DNA of 64,000 nucleotides from contig CAMDFD010000003.1 of NCBI GenBank assembly GCA_945897365.1, positions 62,001 to 126,000 on the forward strand. Direction: 5' to 3'. A model generated the notes under the pieces. That model did no database searches. It was given only the letters and a program-made list of their open reading frames with translations, and was not told the origin of the DNA. Of the stretch, positions 58,788 through 64,000 are shown piece by piece (position 1 is the stretch's first letter; each line of letters starts with the position of its first letter). Made by a program: the position numbers and the translations under genes. The DNA is from Bordetella parapertussis. GTDB lineage: Bacteria; Pseudomonadota; Gammaproteobacteria; Burkholderiales; Burkholderiaceae_B.

Positions 58788-60086
58788 ATGTCCGAAAAAA
58801 AAGGATCTGCAACGACTAAAGTCTTGCATTGTTCGTTTTGCAACAAGGCACAGCACGAAGTTCGCAAGCTGATCGCGGGTCCTTCAGTGTTTGTGTGCGA
58901 TGAGTGTATTGACTTGTGCAATGACATCATTCGCGAAGAAGCTCAGGCGAGCGCCAAAGAGTCTATCAAGACAGATTTACCGACACCGGCTGAAATTAAG
59001 GCTTTTCTGGATCAGTATGTCATCGGACAGACTGCGCCCAAGCGCGTGTTAGCGGTTGCTGTCTACAACCATTACAAACGTTTAAAGCACGGCGAACTTA
59101 AAAGTGACGGCGTCGAGTTGTCTAAAAGCAATATTTTATTGATTGGTCCTACAGGGTCTGGCAAAACCTTGCTTGCCCAGACGTTGGCACGTCAGTTGAA
59201 TGTTCCTTTTGTGATGGCTGATGCCACGACTTTGACCGAAGCGGGCTATGTCGGTGAGGATGTTGAAAACATTATTCAAAAGTTACTCCAAAACTGTAAC
59301 TACGAAGTCGACAAAGCCCAACGCGCTATTGTTTATATTGATGAAATTGACAAAATTTCACGTAAAGCAGACAACCCTTCGATAACACGAGATGTTTCTG
59401 GCGAGGGTGTTCAACAAGCCTTGCTCAAACTGATCGAGGGTACTGTCGCCTCTGTGCCACCCCAAGGTGGTCGAAAGCATCCCAATCAGGATTTTGTTCA
59501 GGTTGATACCACCAATATCCTTTTCATCGTCGGTGGTGCTTTTGACGGCCTTGAAAAGGTGATCCGTAACCGCACTGAGCGTTCTGGCATAGGTTTTGGA
59601 GCTTCTGTCGAGTCAAAGACCGAACGATCGACGGGTGATACTTTCTTAGAGGTAGAGCCAGAGGATTTGGTCAAGTTTGGCTTGATCCCTGAGTTGGTTG
59701 GTCGATTGCCCGTGATCGCTACGCTTCAGGAACTCGACGAAGACACACTCATGCAAATCTTGACCGAGCCAAAAAACGCTGTGGTCAAGCAATTTCAAAA
59801 GTTATTTGCGATGGAAGAGGCAGAACTCGAGATCCGTCCAGCTGCTTTAAAAGCGATCGCTCGCAAGGCGATTAAGCGCAAAACGGGTGCGCGTGGATTG
59901 CGCTCTATTTTAGAGTCTGCTTTGCTAGATACGATGTATGAGTTGCCGACTCAAGGTAATATTAAACGCGTTGTACTTGATGAGGCTGCCATCACTGGCG
60001 AGGGTAAACCTTTATTAGTCTATGCAGATGAAAACGAACCTAAACCGGCGGTCAAAAAGCCTGCTATCCGCGATGCAGCGGCTTGA
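58788..60086 (+). CDS. clpX: ATP-dependent Clp protease ATP-binding subunit ClpX
   Basis: ClpX unfolds tagged proteins for ClpP. The 432-residue protein has the N-terminal zinc finger with Cys15, Cys18, Cys37 and Cys40. It has one AAA+ domain with Walker A GPTGSGKT near 120, Walker B IVYIDEIDKI, the IGF-type ClpP loop (SGIGFGASV), and sensor 2 in KTGARGLRS. A short terminator-like hairpin and the lon promoter lie in the 172 bases after its stop. Confidence 0.97.
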   Translation: MSEKKGSATTKVLHCSFCNKAQHEVRKLIAGPSVFVCDECIDLCNDIIREEAQASAKESIKTDLPTPAEIKAFLDQYVIGQTAPKRVLAVAVYNHYKRLKHGELKSDGVELSKSNILLIGPTGSGKTLLAQTLARQLNVPFVMADATTLTEAGYVGEDVENIIQKLLQNCNYEVDKAQRAIVYIDEIDKISRKADNPSITRDVSGEGVQQALLKLIEGTVASVPPQGGRKHPNQDFVQVDTTNILFIVGGAFDGLEKVIRNRTERSGIGFGASVESKTERSTGDTFLEVEPEDLVKFGLIPELVGRLPVIATLQELDEDTLMQILTEPKNAVVKQFQKLFAMEEAELEIRPAALKAIARKAIKRKTGARGLRSILESALLDTMYELPTQGNIKRVVLDEAAITGEGKPLLVYADENEPKPAVKKPAIRDAAA

Positions 60087-60114
60087 GCTCAAACGGTGAA
60101 TGCTTGTTTTCCCA

Positions 60115-60140
60115 GCCCCTCATAGGGGCTTTGTCCTTTC
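60115..60140 (+). terminator. Terminator-like hairpin after clpX
   Basis: AGCCCCT (60115-60121) pairs with AGGGGCT (60125-60131) around a CAT turn, followed by TTGTCCTTT. The T tract is imperfect, so partial readthrough into lon is likely. Confidence 0.6.
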
Positions 60141-60154
60141 TAGAGGTATCTAAC

Positions 60155-60181
60155 TTGAAATTTAGGCTATTGTCCCAATAA
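60155..60181 (+). promoter_or_regulatory. Probable sigma-32 (heat-shock) promoter of lon
   Basis: An exact CTTGAAA (60155-60161) is followed after 12 bases by TCCCAATA (60174-60181), close to the heat-shock -10 consensus CCCCATNT. Transcription would begin about 70 bases before the lon ATG. A small ACGAA-GCTA-TTCGT dyad lies just downstream at 60181-60194. Confidence 0.55.
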
Positions 60182-60258
60182 CGAAGCTATTCGTAGAAAC
60201 AAGGGCTTTGTATCGGCCGCCCAGTTAGGATTCGCCGAGTTTTTATTAGGAGGACATC

Positions 60259-62709
60259 ATGTCCGGACATCAGACTTTGCCTTCTGACCCCATTAATCTG
60301 CCTTTGCTGCCGTTGCGCGACGTTGTCGTGTTCCCTCACATGGTGATCCCACTCTTTGTGGGTCGTCCCCGCTCAATTCGTGCCCTTGAAGCCGCGATGG
60401 AAGCGGGCAAAAGTATTATGTTGGCGGCTCAAAAATCTGCTGGTAAAGACGATCCAACCCCTGAGGATGTCTATGAAATCGGCTGCGTTGCCACAATTCT
60501 TCAAATGCTCAAGCTGCCTGACGGTACTGTCAAAGTCCTCGTCGAAGGTGCCCAGCGTGCGCGTGTCACCACCATCCAGGACGCTGATACGCATTTCACT
60601 TCTGAACTCGTGCCAATTGCACCGGACACCACGACGGGTGCGGAGATCGAGGCTCTTCGGCGTGCGATCGTCAGTCAGTTCGAACAGTATGTGAAACTCA
60701 ATAAAAAAATCCCTCCTGAGATTTTGACTTCTCTTGCGGGGATCGATGACGCGGGTCGGCTCGCGGACACCATCGCAGCGCATTTACCCCTCAAGCTCGA
60801 GCAAAAGCAAAAGATGCTTGAAATCATTTCAACTTCTGAGCGTCTCGAGGCTTTGTTATCTCAGCTTGAGACTGAAATTGATATTCTGCAAGTTGAAAAG
60901 CGGATTCGTGGTCGCGTCAAAAAGCAGATGGAAAAAAGCCAGCGTGACTATTATTTAAATGAGCAGGTCAAAGCCATTCAAAAGGAGTTGGGCGAGGGCG
61001 AAGAGGGCGCTGATATCGAAGAGCTCGAGAAAAAAATCGAAGCCGCTCATCTGCCTAAAGACGCGCGTAAAAAAGTCGATGGTGAGCTTAAAAAACTCAA
61101 ACTGATGTCGCCTATGTCAGCCGAGGCGACCGTTGTCCGTAACTACATCGACACAGTTATTGCTTTACCTTGGCGCAAAAAGAGCAAGGTCAATAACTCC
61201 ATTCCAAATGCCGAAAGTGTGCTTGATAACGACCATTATGGTCTGGATAAAGTCAAAGAGCGCATCCTTGAATATCTAGCTGTTCAACAGCGCGTCGACA
61301 AGGTTAAAGCCCCCATATTGTGTTTGGTCGGCCCCCCAGGCGTGGGTAAAACCTCGTTAGGTCAATCCATTGCCAAAGCCACCAATCGCAAGTTTATTCG
61401 TATGGCCTTGGGTGGTGTGCGTGATGAGGCTGAGATTCGTGGACATCGTCGTACCTATATTGGTTCGATGCCTGGGAAAATCTTGCAAAATATGTCCAAG
61501 GTCGCCGTACGAAATCCTCTTTTCTTGCTTGATGAAATTGACAAGTTAGGGATGGATTTTCGAGGCGATCCTGCCTCGGCTTTGCTTGAGGTTCTGGATC
61601 CCGAGCAAAATCATACCTTTCAGGATCACTATGTTGAGGTTGATTTCGACCTCTCGGATGTCATGTTTGTGGCGACAAGCAACACACTTAACATTCCACC
61701 AGCATTGTTGGATCGGATGGAAGTGATTCGTCTTTCTGGTTACACCGAGGATGAAAAAATCCACATTGCAATGGATCATCTGATTCCCAAGGTCATGAAG
61801 AATAATGGCGTTAAAGCCGAAGAGTTGATTGTTGAAGAATCCGCGATTCGTGACATCGTTCGCTATTACACGCGAGAAGCGGGTGTGCGTTCTCTTGAGC
61901 GCGATGTTGGCAAAATTTGCCGTAAAGTAGTCAAGAAATTACTGGCTGAAAGCGAGGCCAAGAAAGCGGCTAAGTCTTCGGAGCCTATCGCTAAAGTTGT
62001 CGTCACCTCTGAAAACCTCAGTGACTATCTAGGTGTACGTCGTTACAACTTTGGCATGGCTGAAAAAGAAAATCAGATCGGTCAGGTAACGGGTTTGGCA
62101 TGGACTGAAGTTGGTGGTGATTTACTGACCATCGAAGTCGCTGATATGCCTGGCAAAGGTGTCATTCAACGCACAGGGTCGATTGGTGACGTGATGAAAG
62201 AGTCCGTCGAAGCCGCAAGAAGTGTCGTGCGTGCTCGTGCTGCTCGCCTTGGTATCCCAGACACCGTTTTCGAAAAACGTGACATTCACGTGCACTTTCC
62301 TGAGGGTGCGACCCCCAAAGACGGTCCTTCTGCAGGTATTGCCATTACAACAGCGATTGTCTCAGCGCTCACGCACATCCCCGTTCGTTCAGATGTTGCG
62401 ATGACCGGAGAGATTACCCTACGAGGCGAAGTACTTGCGATTGGTGGTCTAAAGGAAAAACTTTTGGCCGCACATCGTGGCGGGATTAAAACTGTTTTGA
62501 TTCCAGAAGAAAACGTTAAAGACCTAGCTGAGATACCGGATAATGTAAAAAATCATCTGGAAATCGTACCAGTTCGCTGGATCGACAAAGTACTCGAGGT
62601 TGCTCTTTCACAACCTACGAAGCCTCTTCCTGAGGAGTCGGTGGTTTCAAAGGAAGTGGTTGCTAAGTCTGAGACTCTAGCTGCTACGGATCCTGTGATC
62701 AAGCACTAA
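60259..62709 (+). CDS. lon: Lon protease
   Basis: Lon degrades misfolded and some regulatory proteins, with ATPase and peptidase in one chain. The 816-residue protein has an N-terminal LAN domain (PLLPLRDVVVFPHMVIPLF), a coiled-coil region, an AAA+ domain with Walker A GPPGVGKT, and a C-terminal peptidase domain. Ser691 in PKDGPSAGIA is the nucleophile, and the Lys732/Lys734 pair in GGLKEK supplies the partner lysine. The start has AGGAGG eight bases upstream. A likely heat-shock promoter precedes it. Confidence 0.97.
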   Translation: MSGHQTLPSDPINLPLLPLRDVVVFPHMVIPLFVGRPRSIRALEAAMEAGKSIMLAAQKSAGKDDPTPEDVYEIGCVATILQMLKLPDGTVKVLVEGAQRARVTTIQDADTHFTSELVPIAPDTTTGAEIEALRRAIVSQFEQYVKLNKKIPPEILTSLAGIDDAGRLADTIAAHLPLKLEQKQKMLEIISTSERLEALLSQLETEIDILQVEKRIRGRVKKQMEKSQRDYYLNEQVKAIQKELGEGEEGADIEELEKKIEAAHLPKDARKKVDGELKKLKLMSPMSAEATVVRNYIDTVIALPWRKKSKVNNSIPNAESVLDNDHYGLDKVKERILEYLAVQQRVDKVKAPILCLVGPPGVGKTSLGQSIAKATNRKFIRMALGGVRDEAEIRGHRRTYIGSMPGKILQNMSKVAVRNPLFLLDEIDKLGMDFRGDPASALLEVLDPEQNHTFQDHYVEVDFDLSDVMFVATSNTLNIPPALLDRMEVIRLSGYTEDEKIHIAMDHLIPKVMKNNGVKAEELIVEESAIRDIVRYYTREAGVRSLERDVGKICRKVVKKLLAESEAKKAAKSSEPIAKVVVTSENLSDYLGVRRYNFGMAEKENQIGQVTGLAWTEVGGDLLTIEVADMPGKGVIQRTGSIGDVMKESVEAARSVVRARAARLGIPDTVFEKRDIHVHFPEGATPKDGPSAGIAITTAIVSALTHIPVRSDVAMTGEITLRGEVLAIGGLKEKLLAAHRGGIKTVLIPEENVKDLAEIPDNVKNHLEIVPVRWIDKVLEVALSQPTKPLPEESVVSKEVVAKSETLAATDPVIKH

Positions 62710-62719
62710 GCAGTCTTTC

Positions 62720-63109
62720 ATGCAGGTATTTGTTGATTCCGTGCGACTTGATAAATGGCTATGGGCCGCACGGTTTTTCAAGTCGCGCACGCTTGCTGTT
62801 GCAGCAATCGAGGCTGGGCGTGTTTTAGTTGCAGATGATCGCGCTAAACCAGCGCGTTTGATCAAGGTGGGTGAGCGCCTAAAAATCACTCGTGAGCAAG
62901 AAAAATTTGAACTTGTGATTCGTGGAATCACGGAGCTGCGTAAATCAGCACCTCTAGCCAGATTGCTTTATGAGGAAACGCCCGAAAGCTTTCTTGCTCG
63001 TCAGACCCTAGCCGAAAATAGACGTTTTTATAACGAGCCCTCTCAAGACATTGCGGGTCGTCCAACAAAGCGTCATCGAAGGGCTCTAGACCGCTGGAAG
63101 GAAAACTGA
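62720..63109 (+). CDS. hslR: S4-domain RNA-binding protein, Hsp15 (HslR) type
   Basis: Hsp15 binds stalled 50S subunits carrying a peptidyl-tRNA and helps recycle them after heat shock. The 129-residue protein has an S4 domain at about 8-62 (VRLDKWLWAARFFKSRTLA) and a basic C-terminal end (GRPTKRHRRALDRWKE). It begins 10 bases after lon, so heat-shock control may extend to it. Confidence 0.9.
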   Translation: MQVFVDSVRLDKWLWAARFFKSRTLAVAAIEAGRVLVADDRAKPARLIKVGERLKITREQEKFELVIRGITELRKSAPLARLLYEETPESFLARQTLAENRRFYNEPSQDIAGRPTKRHRRALDRWKEN

Positions 63110-63154
63110 GATTTTGTCAGACTCAGCCTTCTGTACTGTAGCGTGTTGAGGTGA

Positions 63155-63862
63155 TTAATTTAAGGGACTGTTTCGGATCAAGCCCAAGGCAATACCCTCA
63201 ACGCTAAAGTCCTGGCCAGGCTGAATGATGATCGGTTCAAAATCAGGATTCTCTGGCAAGAGTTCGATGAGGTTTGCTTTTTTATTTAAGCGCTTGACTG
63301 TGACCTCATCATCAATACGTGCAACGATAATTTGTCCATTGCGAGCCTCGTTGGTTTTTTTGATCGCGAGCAAATCACCGTCCAAAATACCTACGTCGCG
63401 CATACTTAAACCCTTTACCTTGAGTAGGTAATCAGGTTGTTGGCTAAATAGGTTAGGATCAACGGATATTTCTTTTTCAATGTTTTCTGCGGCCAACATG
63501 GGATAGCCCGCTGCGACACGACCAATCAGTGGCACAAGCATTCGACCCATTTCTGGGGGAGTTCTGAGGCCGATGCGTTCCTGTTTTTCGGAAGACCTCA
63601 CATGGTCATCCGTACTGTCGATTTCATCAGACGTGAAGTCAGCAGCGCTTTCAGTGAGTCTGATGCCACGCGAGGCCCCAGCGGTCAGCTCGATGACGCC
63701 TTTTCGAGCGAGGGCCCTCAAGTGATCCTCTGCGGCGTTTGCAGAACGAAATCCGAGCTTGCGGGCAATCTCGGCACGAGTGGGAGGGAATCCGGTGCTC
63801 GCGACAGCCTCCCTGATCAAATCCAAAATTTGCTGCTGGCGCTCAGTCAGTTTGATTGTCAT
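63155..63862 (-). CDS. lexA: SOS repressor LexA
   Basis: LexA represses SOS genes and cleaves itself when RecA filaments form. The 235-residue protein has a winged-helix DNA-binding domain at 1-72, a longer than usual linker, and a peptidase domain. The scissile bond is Ala118-Gly119 in RVAAGYP, with catalytic Ser153 (GLSMRD) and Lys190 (EVTVKRL). The ATG at 63862 has AGGATC upstream and matches the family start, so nine upstream codons were left out. Two perfect LexA boxes lie upstream. Confidence 0.96.
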   Translation of the reverse strand: MTIKLTERQQQILDLIREAVASTGFPPTRAEIARKLGFRSANAAEDHLRALARKGVIELTAGASRGIRLTESAADFTSDEIDSTDDHVRSSEKQERIGLRTPPEMGRMLVPLIGRVAAGYPMLAAENIEKEISVDPNLFSQQPDYLLKVKGLSMRDVGILDGDLLAIKKTNEARNGQIIVARIDDEVTVKRLNKKANLIELLPENPDFEPIIIQPGQDFSVEGIALGLIRNSPLN

Positions 63863-63895
63863 GATCTGATCCTGGAGGTCAATGCACATACAGTG

Positions 63896-63911
63896 CTGTT
63901 TTTATATACAG
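63896..63911 (-). promoter_or_regulatory. LexA box 1 upstream of lexA
   Basis: The 16 bases read CTGT-N8-ACAG on both strands, with an AT-rich centre, an exact match to the LexA consensus of proteobacteria. It lies 34 bases before the lexA start codon, where it would block transcription. Confidence 0.85.
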
Positions 63912-63952
63912 CATGTATTTTGCACTATTTACAAATACTTAGCAAATATTAT

Positions 63953-63968
63953 CTGTATAAAAAAACAG
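63953..63968 (-). promoter_or_regulatory. LexA box 2 upstream of lexA
   Basis: A second exact CTGT-N8-ACAG lies 41 bases beyond the first (start to start 57), with centre ATAAAAAA. Its right end shares bases with the terminator of the next gene at 63959-63988. Confidence 0.75.
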
Positions 63969-63988
63969 CTCCGACAAGCGGAGCTGTT
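63959..63988 (-). terminator. Terminator of a minus-strand gene beyond the right edge
   Basis: On the minus strand AACAGCTCCG (63988-63979) pairs with CGGAGCTGTT (63973-63964) around CTTGT, followed by a run of T (63965-63959). The gene it ends must lie to the right of the window. Confidence 0.8.
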
Positions 63989-64000
63989 GAAACCACTCTA

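Noticed and set aside
1..64000. CRISPR arrays, insertion sequences, integrases and toxin-antitoxin pairs
   Set aside because: None was seen. The only short repeats noticed are those reported, and every strong reading frame fits a chromosomal gene family.

Overview
The window looks like chromosomal core genome of a betaproteobacterium, most likely Burkholderiales and close to Alcaligenaceae. I infer this from gene content and order (argD-argF-argG beside a DUF3579 gene, tig-clpP-clpX-lon, exbBD-lpxK-kdsB-adk, coaBC-lspA-ileS-ribF, clpSA, pqiABC). No rRNA is present and no similarity search was possible. Coding density is high, many neighbouring genes overlap by 1 to 20 bases, and there is no insertion sequence, integrase, phage gene or CRISPR array. 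The only stretch over 300 bases without a gene is 27764-28100.

Layout. 1-8.8 kb is the most accessory-looking part. It holds the 3' part of a radical SAM gene coupled to a class II aldolase, a three-gene TRAP transporter (dctPQM), nudC, and on the minus strand an asparaginase-family protein, a crotonase-family protein and an AEC permease, followed by a GNAT acetyltransferase. 8.9-14.4 kb holds tRNA-Leu(CAG), rnr, rlmB, an O-acetylhomoserine-type sulfhydrylase, an HU protein and tRNA-Val(UAC). 14.4-16.1 kb is a two-component system. 16.2-21.5 kb holds the arginine genes argD-argF-argG (minus), a DUF3579 gene, a 2-hydroxyacid dehydrogenase and rpsT. 21.6-27.8 kb is a minus-strand chain for envelope and energy coupling: exbB, exbD, lpxK, a Trm112-like gene, kdsB, adk, an SDR dehydrogenase and murJ.

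28.1-38.7 kb is mostly plus strand: xseA, sodB, a PcaF-type thiolase, then (minus) a DUF192 protein and a cold-shock protein, then clpS, clpA and pqiABC. 38.7-45.4 kb is a minus-strand operon, ribF-ileS-lspA-coaBC-dedA-dut. 45.4-51.5 kb is plus strand: purN, an RsmB-type rRNA methyltransferase with a repeat-built tail, a fatty-acid desaturase and a UvrD/Rep helicase. 51.5-56.6 kb is minus strand: dapC, dapD, prmB and an ABC-F ATPase. 56.6-63.1 kb is the protein quality-control block tRNA-Leu(UAG), tig, clpP, clpX, lon and an Hsp15 gene. The window ends with lexA (minus) and its two SOS boxes.

How the genes work together. The protease genes form two complete ATP-dependent systems (ClpAP/ClpXP with adaptor ClpS, and Lon), with trigger factor and Hsp15 beside them. 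The 21.6-27.8 kb chain supplies KDO activation, lipid A phosphorylation, lipid II flipping and energised import. LexA, UvrD and XseA belong to DNA repair.

I found no convincing undescribed multi-gene system. The better leads are a terminator-like hairpin just before dctP, an asparaginase-family protein and a crotonase-family protein that both lack canonical catalytic acids, a tRNA promoter lying over the probable rnr start codon, DnaA-like boxes between exbB and xseA, a sigma-32-like promoter before lon, and a SOS box that shares its bases with a terminator tail.
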